Shown here: piece after piece, positions 35,167-44,013 of the stretch
Position numbering within the stretch: position 1 is the first letter of the stretch
Layout: each line of letters opens with the position of its first letter
Source: Maribacter dokdonensis DSW-8
GTDB lineage: Bacteria > Bacteroidota > Bacteroidia > Flavobacteriales > Flavobacteriaceae
Length of the DNA stretch: 64,000 bases
Direction: 5' to 3'
Assembly (NCBI RefSeq): GCF_001447995.1
Contig: NZ_LDPE01000002.1
Coordinates: 62,001-126,000, forward strand
Position numbers and translations under genes: made by a program
The notes under the pieces: generated by a model
What the model was told of the DNA's origin: nothing
The model's database searches: none
Seen by the model: only the letters and a program-made list of their open reading frames with translations

Positions 35167-35724
35167 TTAAACTTTTATTAGTGCATTGAAAGAGCCCTTG
35201 ACATTCAAAGATTCTCCGTTAGCATTTTCTAATTGTACTTCTAAATTTCCATCAACTTTATTAGAAATACTTTCCTTTATTATAACATCACCAGATTTCA
35301 CAAAGAAAGGCAGTTCACCTACCTCACTTAAATCGGCAAAACCATATACACCGCTGAACCTATTGATCAGACAATGAATGTTTTTAATTTTATGTTTACC
35401 GACCGAAACACCAACGTCATCAGTATTAGTCGATGCGATAACAATTTCCAGATTATGCATCTTGTTAGTATCACAATCAGAAAAACTCAACACTAATTTA
35501 TCTGCAATATTTCCAAAGTTATCAGGTTCAGTAATTCTCTTAAACGATGCAAAACCGTCTATATGAAAATTAGTACTGCCTATGATGTTAAAACTACAAG
35601 TGCCATCATCCAATTTATTATTAGTAACCCCAACTTTTGACCCACCACTTAATAGCATAAATGGTACAATACCAAAGCAAACTAACTTCAAAAATTTACC
35701 AACAAACCGAAAACTATTCTTCAT
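35167..35724 (-). CDS. Secreted protein of unknown function
   Basis: A 185-residue protein starting at MKNSFRFVGK. It has an N-terminal hydrophobic segment (LVCFGIVPFMLLSGGS) that is probably a signal peptide or anchor, and then a beta-rich domain: SFNIIGSTNFHIDGFASF, DKLVLSFSDCDT, NLEIVIASTNT, SGDVIIKESISNKVDGNLEVQLEN. The final strand GESLNVKGSFNALIKV fits a beta-sandwich of the kind found in small Bacteroidota surface proteins. No family is recognised. It lies 22 bases behind a small membrane ORF, divergent from a LytTR two-component system that may control it. Confidence 0.6.
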   Translation of the reverse strand: MKNSFRFVGKFLKLVCFGIVPFMLLSGGSKVGVTNNKLDDGTCSFNIIGSTNFHIDGFASFKRITEPDNFGNIADKLVLSFSDCDTNKMHNLEIVIASTNTDDVGVSVGKHKIKNIHCLINRFSGVYGFADLSEVGELPFFVKSGDVIIKESISNKVDGNLEVQLENANGESLNVKGSFNALIKV

Positions 35725-35746
35725 GATCATTAGTTGAGTTTTTGAA

Positions 35747-35887
35747 TTATGGTCTGGTCACTTTATTTTGTTTTAGTTCAATAGCTACTTCCAATCCCTC
35801 ATTAATTGGCTCTTCACCTTCCATAAAATGAGATGCAATCAATAAGATTACAATAAAAAATGCCAACATATAACCGCATTTTCTCAT
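35747..35887 (-). CDS. 46-residue membrane protein, unknown
   Basis: A short ORF starting at MRKCGYMLAF, with a single hydrophobic helix (LAFFIVILLIASHF) and an acidic-to-basic tail (EGEEPINEGLEVAIELKQNK). A longer in-frame start at 35974 exists, but it would add 29 residues of mixed character and would run over a direct repeat that looks regulatory. Small size and lack of a known family keep confidence low. It is co-oriented with the secreted protein 22 bases downstream. Confidence 0.4.
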   Translation of the reverse strand: MRKCGYMLAFFIVILLIASHFMEGEEPINEGLEVAIELKQNKVTRP

Positions 35888-36192
35888 TTCAATTTCATTT
35901 ATAATATACTGAAACTCTAGGCTAAAGGTAATTTTAAGCTGAAACAGCAAACACCTATTTTGTATAATCTGCACTCTTTTATGTATAATCGGAGCATGAA
36001 AAATTCAAAAGAATTTTCATAAATATAATTTGTAGTATTTTTCTTTCTTTTTGTATTTATAAATCCAAATAATCGCCACCTAGTCAAAATATACCGATTA
36101 CACTAAAATTAGATCCATTGACACAAAATAGCATTCAAAAACCATACAAAAACTTAATTTTTCATAACTTTCTAACTTGATACCCTAACCTT
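35888..36192. other. Gene-free divergent control region of the LytTR system
   Basis: About 300 AT-rich bases between the small membrane ORF and the LytTR regulator. It holds the direct repeat described at 35961-35990 and a bulged hairpin ATGAAAAATTC-n4-GAATTTTCAT (35996-36020). No other ORF is credible. Confidence 0.5.
35961..35990. promoter_or_regulatory. 9-bp direct repeat with 12-bp spacer: candidate LytTR operator
   Basis: TGTATAATC occurs at 35961-35969 and again at 35982-35990, exactly 21 bases apart (two helical turns). LytTR-domain regulators such as AgrA and AlgR/VirR-type proteins bind two roughly 9-bp direct repeats with about this spacing. The site is 74-103 bases upstream of the small membrane ORF on the minus strand and about 200 bases upstream of the LytTR gene itself. 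Confidence 0.45.
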
Positions 36193-36927
36193 ATGCTACA
36201 AGCTGTAATTGTTGATGATGAAATAAAAGCACTGCAAAGCTTAACGTGGGAGCTCACTAATTTTAGTGATGAAATCAATGTAATTGCCTCATTTACCAAT
36301 CCAAATGAAGCACTTACCTACTTAGAAAAACACACGCCAGACTGTCTATTCTTAGATATAGAAATGCCCACAATGGACGGTTTTCAATTCATTAGAAAAC
36401 TGACCAACAAAAATTTTCCTGTTGTCATAACTACCGCCTATAACCAATATGCCTTAAAGGCCATTAAGAGTCAGGCTCTAGATTATCTATTAAAACCGAT
36501 CGATACCGATGATTTGGAAGAAACCATTGCAAAGATCAAAAAATTCAACAATAACAATTTTTCTGTCGAGAAATTGGAAATGGTGCTTTTAAACTATAAT
36601 TCAAGAGCCATACATAAGCGTATTACTTTAAATACCGACGGCAAATTGTTATTTCTAGAAAGCGATGAAATATTATACGCAGAATCTGATGGTAACTACA
36701 GCACCATTTTTTTAACAGATGGTCAAAAAATAGTGTTAACCAAAAAATTGAAAGAGGTAAATGAATTACTACCTTCCGATTCATTTTTCAGAATTCATAA
36801 TTCATACATCATTAATTTAAATAAAATAAAGGAATTCTTGAAGACAGATGGTTACGTGGTATTAAAGTCCAACCATAAAATACCTGTTTCCAGACAAAAA
36901 AAATCAGATTTTTTAGACATGTTGTAA
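36193..36927 (+). CDS. LytTR-family response regulator
   Basis: A 244-residue response regulator. The receiver domain (1-120) has the acidic pair DDE (8-10), phospho-acceptor Asp55 (CLFLDIEMPTMDG), a Thr in VVITTAYNQYALKAI and Lys in the YLLKPID motif. A LytTR DNA-binding domain follows (about 143-244: LFLESDEILYAESDGNYSTIF, FFRIHNSYIINLNKIKEF, KIPVSRQKKSDFLDML). It is encoded 44 bases ahead of its probable partner, a LytS-type TPR kinase. A repeat with LytTR-operator geometry lies upstream. Confidence 0.94.
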   Translation: MLQAVIVDDEIKALQSLTWELTNFSDEINVIASFTNPNEALTYLEKHTPDCLFLDIEMPTMDGFQFIRKLTNKNFPVVITTAYNQYALKAIKSQALDYLLKPIDTDDLEETIAKIKKFNNNNFSVEKLEMVLLNYNSRAIHKRITLNTDGKLLFLESDEILYAESDGNYSTIFLTDGQKIVLTKKLKEVNELLPSDSFFRIHNSYIINLNKIKEFLKTDGYVVLKSNHKIPVSRQKKSDFLDML

Positions 36928-36971
36928 GTCAACATCCGTAAAAACCATTTCAAAGCTTTTCTAAAATAATA

Positions 36972-38909
36972 GTGTACATCATTAGGTATAAAATTCCATT
37001 CTTACTTCTCTATGCTTTAGTGCTGTCTTTTTACGGTTACTCGCAAGACATATCTACTGTTTTAAAGGAAAACATGGACAGCCTTTTAACGGTAGTACCA
37101 GAAACCCGTAAAGAAATTAATGATATTCTAAAACCATACAGTAATGACAGCACATCGCTTCGTTATATTCAAGAAAGGTCAATTACCAAAAAGTATGTTT
37201 TAGGACAAGTATATGCGCTCAATCAACTTGGTTCATTGTACCGTGATCAAGCACTATACCAAGAAGCCTTAGCCTTATACCAAGACGCACTCCAATTATC
37301 GGTTGAAGCAAACAATATAGAATTTAGGGTCTACAGCCTAAATATGATCAGCAGTGTATATTCAAGGACAGAAGCCATTAAGTCCTCATTGGACTATAGT
37401 CAAAATGCACTTGAATTGGCTGAAACTGTAGCTACACCCAGCGACGGACTCAAAAAGAGCATTATAGCGTCTTTAAATAATATAGGAGCAACCTATCAAA
37501 TGCTTGAGCAGTATGACCTGGCCATAGAAAAGTACGAGAGATCGATGATTCTTGAAAAAGAATTGGACGATAAACTGGGCTTGGCCATTAACCATAAAAA
37601 CCTGGGCGAATGTTATGAAGCTCAAGGCAAATTGGAGCCCGCTTTAAAAAACTTCAGAAAATCCCTTGTTTATTATGAGATTATGGACTCTAATAAGGGC
37701 AAAATAACGTGTAACTACAACATTGCCCATGTATATGTCCATCAAGGTAAAATTCAGGAAGCTATAGACATTCTACAATCAAATTTGTTGAAAGCAATTT
37801 CCTTAGCTGACAATAAACTCATTACTACCATTTACATAAACCTTGGCTGGGCCTTTATTCGTTTAGGGGATTATAATGCCGCAGAAACCAATTTAGAATC
37901 TGGTTTAGCATTGGCAAAAACGAACAAACTGAACGCGGAAATAGCAGAAGCAAATAAATTTCTATCTGAACTATGGATCAAACGTGACGATTACCAAAAG
38001 GGAATGCGTTACTATAAAGATTTTAAAAAATATGAAGAACGCATAACAAGCTCACTCAACCTTAGGTATGTGAATGATATGATTTTACGATATGAATCTG
38101 AAATGAGGGCCAATCAACTAGAACGTCTTGCAGAAGAGAATGAATCTGTTCGTTTAAAGTTGAAGAAAAACAAGACCATGTTGATTATCATAGGTATATC
38201 ACTTATACTATTGATAGGTATTTTATACATTCTCTATCGCCAGAGTCAATTGAATGCAGATAAAAAGCTATTGACATTGGAACAAAGTATGCTTCGGAGC
38301 CAAATGAATCCACATTTTTTATTCAATTCACTGAACTCAATTAAATTATATATCATAAACAATGAGAAGAAAAATGCCGTTCATTACCTCAACAAATTTT
38401 CAAAACTGGTAAGAAAGATACTTGAGGCATCTTCCCAACGCGAGATTTCACTGGCAGAGGAACTAGAAACTGTTGAGCTTTATATGAACATAGAGAACAT
38501 TAGGTTTTCTAATGAAATCAACTTCAACGTCCATATAAAAGACGACATTGATATTCATAACATTAAAATTCCATCGCTAATTCTACAACCGTTTTTAGAA
38601 AATGCATTATGGCACGGACTATCTTCAAAGGAAGGAGCCAAAAATATTGACTTAGAAGTAAAAAAAGGTAAAAACGGCTTTATAGAGATAGTTATAACCG
38701 ATAATGGCGTAGGTAGAGATGCTGCAGAGCGAATAAAAGACAGTAAAGTACTTAAAAGAAAATCTGTTGGCATCGATATTACCAAAGAGCGTTTAGCAAA
38801 TTTCTCCCGTGACTATGAAAACTATTTCCACGTTGATATCATTGACAAATTCGATGATGATACAAATCCGATCGGCACACAGATCGTAATTTATATACCT
38901 ACTATTTAA
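36972..38909 (+). CDS. TPR-containing LytS-type sensor histidine kinase
   Basis: A 645-residue membrane kinase. It has an N-terminal signal peptide (IPFLLLYALVLSFYGYSQ; GTG start, no nearby ATG), periplasmic TPR repeats (about 70-370: YQEALALYQDALQLSVEA, YDLAIEKYERSMILEKEL, LEPALKNFRKSLVYYE), a coiled segment and a membrane helix (TMLIIIGISLILLIGILYILY, about 398-418). The cytoplasmic His_kinase domain has phospho-acceptor His448 in QMNPHFLFNSLNSIKLY, and the HATPase N and G boxes in QPFLENALWHGL and ITDNGVGRDAAERI. It pairs with the LytTR regulator just upstream. Its end overlaps the DUF3109 gene on the other strand by 8 bases. Confidence 0.93.
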   Translation: MYIIRYKIPFLLLYALVLSFYGYSQDISTVLKENMDSLLTVVPETRKEINDILKPYSNDSTSLRYIQERSITKKYVLGQVYALNQLGSLYRDQALYQEALALYQDALQLSVEANNIEFRVYSLNMISSVYSRTEAIKSSLDYSQNALELAETVATPSDGLKKSIIASLNNIGATYQMLEQYDLAIEKYERSMILEKELDDKLGLAINHKNLGECYEAQGKLEPALKNFRKSLVYYEIMDSNKGKITCNYNIAHVYVHQGKIQEAIDILQSNLLKAISLADNKLITTIYINLGWAFIRLGDYNAAETNLESGLALAKTNKLNAEIAEANKFLSELWIKRDDYQKGMRYYKDFKKYEERITSSLNLRYVNDMILRYESEMRANQLERLAEENESVRLKLKKNKTMLIIIGISLILLIGILYILYRQSQLNADKKLLTLEQSMLRSQMNPHFLFNSLNSIKLYIINNEKKNAVHYLNKFSKLVRKILEASSQREISLAEELETVELYMNIENIRFSNEINFNVHIKDDIDIHNIKIPSLILQPFLENALWHGLSSKEGAKNIDLEVKKGKNGFIEIVITDNGVGRDAAERIKDSKVLKRKSVGIDITKERLANFSRDYENYFHVDIIDKFDDDTNPIGTQIVIYIPTI

Positions 38910-39471
38910 GATGGTCCGTAGCTACCTCTTCTAACTCTTTATACCAAGCCTCACCAAATTTTCTGATTAACGCTTCTTTCACAAACTTATAAATAGGCAC
39001 TTTTAATTCGTCACCCAAGGCGCAAGCAGGGTCGCAAATATGCCATTTATGGTAATTAACCGCAGTCAATTCTGTGTACTCTCGAACTCTTATAGGATAT
39101 AAATGACATGAAACCGGTTTTTTCCAGTTGATCACACCTTGGTTATAAGCCTCTTCAATACCACATTTGGCAACTTTTTTTTCATCAAAAATTACGTAGG
39201 CACACTCACTACCGTTTACTAACGGAGTTTCCCATTCACCATCTTCTCCCTTAACAAAAGCTCCTTCTTTTTCAATAACCGAAATTCCCTCAGGTCTTAG
39301 AAAAGGTTTTACTTTTGAATAGATATCTACCATAATTTCCGTTTCACTATCCTCTACGGGAGCACCTGCCTCTCCGTCTACGCAACAACCACCCTTACAG
39401 GCGCTAAGATTACAAACGAAATCATTCTCTATTATTTCCTCAGATACTATGGTTTTCCCTAATTGAAACAT
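38902..39471 (-). CDS. DUF3109-family protein (YkgJ-like metal-cluster protein)
   Basis: A 189-residue cytoplasmic protein rich in conserved cysteines: NDFVCNLSACKGGCCVDGE at 17-35, ECAYVIFDEKKVAKCGIEEAY in the middle, then KPVSCHLYPIRV and WHICDPACALGDE. The pattern matches DUF3109/YkgJ proteins, which are thought to bind zinc or an iron-sulfur cluster. The function is unknown. A 12-base promoter motif identical to that of dgt lies 14-25 bases upstream. Confidence 0.9.
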   Translation of the reverse strand: MFQLGKTIVSEEIIENDFVCNLSACKGGCCVDGEAGAPVEDSETEIMVDIYSKVKPFLRPEGISVIEKEGAFVKGEDGEWETPLVNGSECAYVIFDEKKVAKCGIEEAYNQGVINWKKPVSCHLYPIRVREYTELTAVNYHKWHICDPACALGDELKVPIYKFVKEALIRKFGEAWYKELEEVATDHLK

Positions 39472-39485
39472 GGCTTAGTTTAAAG

Positions 39486-39497
39486 GCCGCAAGATAC
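39486..39497 (-). promoter_or_regulatory. Shared promoter motif GTATCTTGCGGC upstream of DUF3109 gene
   Basis: The same 12 bases on the minus strand as upstream of dgt (11168-11179), at a similar distance from the ATG. TATCTTGC resembles the TAnnTTTG -7 element. Confidence 0.45.
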
Positions 39498-39563
39498 ATA
39501 TTTTAAAAAAGTCTTTGAGATGGATTATTTTAAGAATAAAGATCCAAATGCATACATAAAACG

Positions 39564-39571
39564 TAAATTTG
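39564..39571 (+). promoter_or_regulatory. Candidate -7 element (TAAATTTG) for the MarC gene
   Basis: An exact TAnnTTTG match, 15 bases before the start codon. Confidence 0.45.
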
Positions 39572-39586
39572 CAAAAAATTTGAAAG

Positions 39587-40165
39587 ATGGAATTTCATTT
39601 TAACTTAAGGGAGATTGCTACAGCTAGCATGGTTCTTTTTGCCGTAATAGATATTTTAGGCAGTATACCCATTATCATAGGGTTACGCAAAAAGGTTGGG
39701 CACATACAATCTGAAAAAGCTTCTGTTGTAGCTGCCGTGATCATGGTAGCCTTTTTGTTCCTTGGTGAGGAGATATTGAACTTGATCGGTATTGATGTAA
39801 ATTCATTTGCCGTTGCGGGAGCTTTTATTATTTTCTTTTTGGCTATTGAGATGATTTTAGGCATTACCCTATACAAGGATGACGAACCAGAGAGTGCATC
39901 TGTTGTACCCATTGCCTTCCCATTAATTGCGGGTGCCGGTACATTGACCTCTTTACTTTCTTTAAGAGCTGAATATTATGTAGAAAATATAATCGTTGCC
40001 ATTATCGTCAATATTATATTCGTGTTCATAGTATTGAAATCATCGGGCAAGATCGAAAAAATGCTAGGCAAAAATGGTGTTAATGTAATTAGAAAGGTTT
40101 TTGGGGTAATTCTTATGGCCATCGCCGTTAAATTATTCGCCGCTAACATTAATCAACTTTTCTAG
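39587..40165 (+). CDS. MarC-family integral membrane protein
   Basis: A 192-residue inner-membrane protein with six hydrophobic segments. The N-terminal ATASMVLFAVIDILGSIPIIIGLRK and the central VVPIAFPLIAGAGTLTSLLSL are the MarC/SNARE-associated-like signature regions (conserved Pro-Gly-Thr-Leu-T in the fourth helix). The family name comes from the mar locus, but no antibiotic-resistance role has held up, and the transported substrate is unknown. A two-TM protein gene follows after 38 bases. Confidence 0.92.
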   Translation: MEFHFNLREIATASMVLFAVIDILGSIPIIIGLRKKVGHIQSEKASVVAAVIMVAFLFLGEEILNLIGIDVNSFAVAGAFIIFFLAIEMILGITLYKDDEPESASVVPIAFPLIAGAGTLTSLLSLRAEYYVENIIVAIIVNIIFVFIVLKSSGKIEKMLGKNGVNVIRKVFGVILMAIAVKLFAANINQLF

Positions 40166-40203
40166 ACCGTTAGAAGGTTGTACTTTTATAAAAACAAGAT
40201 TAT

Positions 40204-40407
40204 ATGAGCAAGACGTTATCCATTATATTCATAGTTATTGCAATTGCTTTAATTGCCTATAATGTTACATTGGTAAATTTTGCAGATCCTTTTGAAAAGA
40301 ACAGTACCATTGCATTGATCGGTATTATGGCATCTTTATGTGCTATAGTACTACTTTTGGTATTTGTAACCAGCAAGAAGATTCAGGATAAGATGAACCA
40401 AGATTAG
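40204..40407 (+). CDS. Small two-TM protein of unknown function
   Basis: A 67-residue protein with two membrane helices (LSIIFIVIAIALIAYNVTLV, and ALIGIMASLCAIVLLLVFV) and a short Lys-rich tail. The spacing helix-NFADPFEKNST-helix recurs in small uncharacterised Bacteroidota proteins. It lies 38 bases behind the MarC gene and its stop codon interlocks with that of the S41 protease gene on the other strand. Confidence 0.65.
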   Translation: MSKTLSIIFIVIAIALIAYNVTLVNFADPFEKNSTIALIGIMASLCAIVLLLVFVTSKKIQDKMNQD

Positions 40408-42032
40408 TTGTAGGTCTTAATTGCGCCAGACTCTTGCTGTTCGATACCACCACCATCTAACTCTAATACTTTCTGCAGCATTAAGTCCTCATCTGCCTTA
40501 ATTTTGGCATGTATATTTGTATTGAACAGTTGTTCTGCAATATTAGCCTTTAAGAACAGCTTAATGCTATTCTCATGCTCATAGAAGTTCATTCTTAGGT
40601 TTCTATCTACCGAATACTCCACAAACTTTTCAAAAAGGATATCATCAACATTAAAATCGTTCACGAACTCCTCTTGGGTATACTGGGCATACCGGTCACG
40701 ATCTTCATCTAAATGTTCAAATACAAAAAATGAAATAAAGCCCAAATTATCCATACTATCCACTGCCTCTTCCTCATTTGAACCGATAGGCACAAAGACA
40801 TCCGGAATTATTCCGCCACCGCCATAGACCACTTTTCCCTTAGGGGTTACAAATTTCAATGAATCTGCCACTTTTATGCTATCAACCGAAATCATTTCGC
40901 CACTATGATATCTGTCGGTAAAACGTTGATAATAATCTTTAGTGCCATTTGCGTATGTTTTCTGAATACTTCTACCCGTTGGGGTGTAATATCTAGAAAC
41001 GGTCAGTCTAACTGCAGAACCATCGCCTAAAGCCATTTCTCGCTGTACCAAACCTTTACCAAAAGAACGACGACCAACAATGGTACCTATATCATTATCT
41101 TGTAACGCACCGGCAACAATTTCACTAGCGGAAGCAGATCTTTCGTTGATCAAAACATAAATAGGCTTATCTTCAAAACTACCTTCGTCAGTTGCGAAAC
41201 TTTTACTGATCTTTCCCTTCTTATTCTTAGTAAACAAAATTAGTTTACCATCTTCCAAGAACTCGTCCGCCATTTCTTCTGCCATACCCAGATAACCGCC
41301 TGGATTATCCCTTAGATCAAGAACCAACTTGCGGGCACCACGCTTTTGCAATTTCCCTAAAGCATCTTTAAATTCTTTATAGGTAGACTCAGCAAAACGA
41401 TTCACTTTAATATAGCCCATATCCTTTGTTAGCATGTAGAAGGCATCTACACTTTTTAAAGGCACTATACCACGTTTTACTTTAACGTTAAACGTTCTAT
41501 TTTCAGACTTTCTAAAGACAGTAAGGTCAACCGAAGTACCTTCTTTACCTTTTAGCTTGTCCACAATAATTTCGCTAGGAAAATCATGACCGTAAAGCGT
41601 GTCTTCATCAGCCATTAAAATACGATCGCCAGGTAAAATTCCCTTCGCATAGCTAGGACCATCCTTAACGGTTTTGATTACTGCAATGGTATCATGATAA
41701 GAGTAAAAATTAATGCCTATACCAACAAAATCACCTTTCATATTATCTGCTACGCTAGACATTTCCTTTTCTGAAATATAGACCGAATGGGGATCTAATT
41801 TTTCTAGGATACTATTCACGGTAACATCGACTATACTATCTGTATTTACATCGTCTACGTACTCGTAATCAATGTAATCTATAAGTCTGTTTAATTTATC
41901 TTTTTTGGAATTGGTAGAGAATAGTCTTTCGGGAGAATCATTAAAATTCAGTTTTCCACCAATAAAAAACCCTAATGCAAGAGCAGAAGCGATAATTAAA
42001 GGAAAAAGAGCACTGTATTTTTTGTTCATCAT
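40404..42032 (-). CDS. S41-family carboxy-terminal processing protease
   Basis: A 542-residue periplasmic serine protease of the CtpA/Prc group. It has an N-terminal membrane anchor or signal (ALFPLIIASALALGFFIGG), a PDZ domain (about 95-180, with VKDGPSYAKGILPGDRILM) that binds substrate C-termini, and the S41 core. The catalytic dyad should be Ser301 (ERSASASEIVAGAL) and Lys326 (RRSFGKGLVQ), 25 residues apart as in the family. A C-terminal helical extension (about 430-542) follows. The starts ATG-ATG at 42032/42029 are equivalent. It lies 11 bases behind the dCMP deaminase gene. Confidence 0.94.
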   Translation of the reverse strand: MMNKKYSALFPLIIASALALGFFIGGKLNFNDSPERLFSTNSKKDKLNRLIDYIDYEYVDDVNTDSIVDVTVNSILEKLDPHSVYISEKEMSSVADNMKGDFVGIGINFYSYHDTIAVIKTVKDGPSYAKGILPGDRILMADEDTLYGHDFPSEIIVDKLKGKEGTSVDLTVFRKSENRTFNVKVKRGIVPLKSVDAFYMLTKDMGYIKVNRFAESTYKEFKDALGKLQKRGARKLVLDLRDNPGGYLGMAEEMADEFLEDGKLILFTKNKKGKISKSFATDEGSFEDKPIYVLINERSASASEIVAGALQDNDIGTIVGRRSFGKGLVQREMALGDGSAVRLTVSRYYTPTGRSIQKTYANGTKDYYQRFTDRYHSGEMISVDSIKVADSLKFVTPKGKVVYGGGGIIPDVFVPIGSNEEEAVDSMDNLGFISFFVFEHLDEDRDRYAQYTQEEFVNDFNVDDILFEKFVEYSVDRNLRMNFYEHENSIKLFLKANIAEQLFNTNIHAKIKADEDLMLQKVLELDGGGIEQQESGAIKTYN

Positions 42033-42043
42033 TAGTGTTAACG

Positions 42044-42481
42044 TTAGTTTGTCACATTTATTTCTGGCATATGTTCTATTTCAACCCCAGCTTTCTCTAA
42101 AAATTTTAATCCCGAATCATCTTTATAACCAACTTGATACACTACACGTTTAATGCCAGATTGATGAATTAGTTTACTACATTCTCTACAGGGAGATAAA
42201 GTAATGTACAAAGTAGCCCCTTGGCAAGATTGTGTTGAACTGGCAACCTTAAGAATGGCATTGGCCTCTGCATGCAAAACATACCACTTGGTATACCCAT
42301 CTTCATCTTCACAATAATTTTCAAAACCGGTAGGGGTACCGTTATAACCATCAGATATGATCATTCTATCCTTGACGATAATTGCACCTACCTGTTTTCT
42401 TTTACATGACGATAATTTTCCCCATTCCGTGGCCATTCTTAAATAGGCCCTATCGTATTTTAATTGTTTTTCTTTCTTCAT
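42044..42481 (-). CDS. Deoxycytidylate (dCMP) deaminase
   Basis: A 145-residue zinc deaminase of the dCMP deaminase/ComEB group, making dUMP for thymidylate synthesis. Zinc and catalytic residues are His70-Ala-Glu72 (LHAEANAI) with Cys98 and Cys101 (LSPCRECSK). The N-terminal KRKQVGAIIVKDRMIISDGYNGTP stretch, with its NGTP turn, distinguishes it from TadA. It fits with the other deoxynucleotide genes in the window (nrdAB, dgt). The protease gene follows after 11 bases. Confidence 0.93.
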   Translation of the reverse strand: MKKEKQLKYDRAYLRMATEWGKLSSCKRKQVGAIIVKDRMIISDGYNGTPTGFENYCEDEDGYTKWYVLHAEANAILKVASSTQSCQGATLYITLSPCRECSKLIHQSGIKRVVYQVGYKDDSGLKFLEKAGVEIEHMPEINVTN

Positions 42482-42566
42482 GAACGGTGAGCTTTATAAA
42501 AGCGCATAACCCTAAGTTACCTGCTTTGAACAGTAACAACATTATGTTAGGCTAAACTTTAACAAT

Positions 42567-43151
42567 CTAAAAAGGAAATGTTTCATATAACAACGGTAAG
42601 GTTATCAGTATCACAACAATACTGCCTACCAATATAAAAACACGCTGTTTTACATTCATTAATGTTTGGACAACAAAAGCTAGGACCAATACCATCAAAA
42701 CAATAACCACTTGAGATAATTCTATTCCACCAGCAAAACCCAGTAAAGGTGCAAGCTTATCTTCTTCACCCATAATCATCATCTTAAAGTAGTTGGAAAA
42801 GCCAAAACCATGAACCAGGCCAAAAAAACCTGTTGCCAACATATGAAACCAAATTGTTCTATTTTCTTTAAGCAACATTACATCTACTATATTGAACAAC
42901 GCTGTTGCTAAAATGGTTACAGGTATTAAAAACTCTATCCAAGTAGCATCTACTACCATAATCTCATAAACCGAGAAAACCAAAGCTAAACAGTGGGTTA
43001 CCGTAAAAACGGTTGCCAACCATAATACGTTTTTCCAGCTTTTAAACGTAAATGGTAGCGCCATCGCCGTCAAAAAAAGGATATGGTCATATGCATTGAT
43101 ATCCAATACATGTTGCAAACCTAATTTTATATAAAACCAAAATTCTTGCAT
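42567..43151 (-). CDS. HupE/UreJ-family membrane protein
   Basis: A 194-residue inner-membrane protein with about six helices. The N-terminus GLQHVLDINAYDHILFLTAMALPF and the histidine-bearing FTVTHCLALVFSVYEI and GFFGLVHGFGFSNYF helices are the HupE/UreJ_2 pattern, in which His/Asp residues line a putative nickel (or cobalt) path. No hydrogenase or urease genes lie nearby, which is common for Bacteroidota members; the substrate is therefore uncertain. Confidence 0.85.
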   Translation of the reverse strand: MQEFWFYIKLGLQHVLDINAYDHILFLTAMALPFTFKSWKNVLWLATVFTVTHCLALVFSVYEIMVVDATWIEFLIPVTILATALFNIVDVMLLKENRTIWFHMLATGFFGLVHGFGFSNYFKMMIMGEEDKLAPLLGFAGGIELSQVVIVLMVLVLAFVVQTLMNVKQRVFILVGSIVVILITLPLLYETFPF

Positions 43152-43176
43152 TGCACTTTTATATTATCTGTTCAAA

Positions 43177-43917
43177 CTAATTTAATCCGCGTTCCTTTTG
43201 TATAGTTTCGTATGCCTCTTGTACTTGTTTAAATTTCTCTTCAGCACCTTTCTTAATAGCTTCATCTTGAGTATTGACCCTATCCGGATGGTATTTTTTT
43301 GCCATTTGCCTGTACGCCTTTTTTACCTCGGCATCAGTGGCAGTTTTAGGCACATCAAGAATTTTATAAGCATTGTTAGCAGATTTCACGAACATGGCTT
43401 TAATACTTTCAAACTCGTTCAATGATACTCTAAGGTAACCTGCAATTTCCCTTATTTTTTGAATTTCAGGATTACTAATGTTGCCATCTGATTGTGCTAT
43501 ACCAAATAAAAAATGTAATAATTGCAATCTAACCTCATAGCGGGTACGTTGTGCCAAAAATGTACACACGTTTTGTGCGGATATCTGCCCTTTTTTATTG
43601 ATTTCATTGAATCTCCTAAAAATGGCATTTGCCTTATCCTTCCCATAAGTGCCCACAAAGTACTGACGTACATAGTCCATTTCTGATTGGCTTACTTGTC
43701 CGTCTGCCTTTATAACTATAGAACATAAAGACAACAAGTTCAATTCAAAATCTGCGGCCGTAACATTTGGTCTGGTATAATCTTCAAAAACGCTACGTGC
43801 ACTGCCCTTACTAGACCCAAAAAAGTTATCTATTATACTGCCGGCAAAGAAGCCTAAAATTGCTCCAGATAACCCTCTAAAAGAAAAACCAATTACGGCC
43901 CCTAACCATTTAATCAT
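43177..43917 (-). CDS. TerB-DnaJ membrane-associated co-chaperone (DjlA-like)
   Basis: A 246-residue protein with a glycine-rich hydrophobic N-terminus ([20 protein letters not shown]) that probably inserts in the membrane, a central all-helical TerB-like domain (about 55-175: [41 protein letters not shown] with acidic metal-type loops) and a C-terminal J domain (about 183-246) with the HPD motif in [12 protein letters not shown]. The architecture equals DjlA, which stimulates DnaK ATPase at the membrane. A -7 element lies 20 bases upstream of the start. Confidence 0.9.
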   Translation of the reverse strand: MIKWLGAVIGFSFRGLSGAILGFFAGSIIDNFFGSSKGSARSVFEDYTRPNVTAADFELNLLSLCSIVIKADGQVSQSEMDYVRQYFVGTYGKDKANAIFRRFNEINKKGQISAQNVCTFLAQRTRYEVRLQLLHFLFGIAQSDGNISNPEIQKIREIAGYLRVSLNEFESIKAMFVKSANNAYKILDVPKTATDAEVKKAYRQMAKKYHPDRVNTQDEAIKKGAEEKFKQVQEAYETIQKERGLN

Positions 43918-43937
43918 TTTCGTATGCTCAATTTTGC

Positions 43938-43945
43938 CAAAGATA
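43938..43945 (-). promoter_or_regulatory. Candidate -7 element (TATCTTTG) for the TerB-DnaJ gene
   Basis: Minus-strand TATCTTTG matches TAnnTTTG, 20 bases before the ATG. The same octamer faces the other way at 44014 for the bacilliredoxin gene. Confidence 0.5.
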
Positions 43946-44013
43946 AAATATTACGAATAGAAAGTATGGCCAATGAAACGTTAAGGTATAAAGCAGTCCT
44001 ACGACTAATTGAT

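Noticed and set aside
35888..35974. Longer start for the small membrane ORF at 35974
   Set aside because: It adds 29 residues of no clear character and would overlap the direct repeat that looks regulatory; MRKCGYMLAF gives a plain signal/anchor start.
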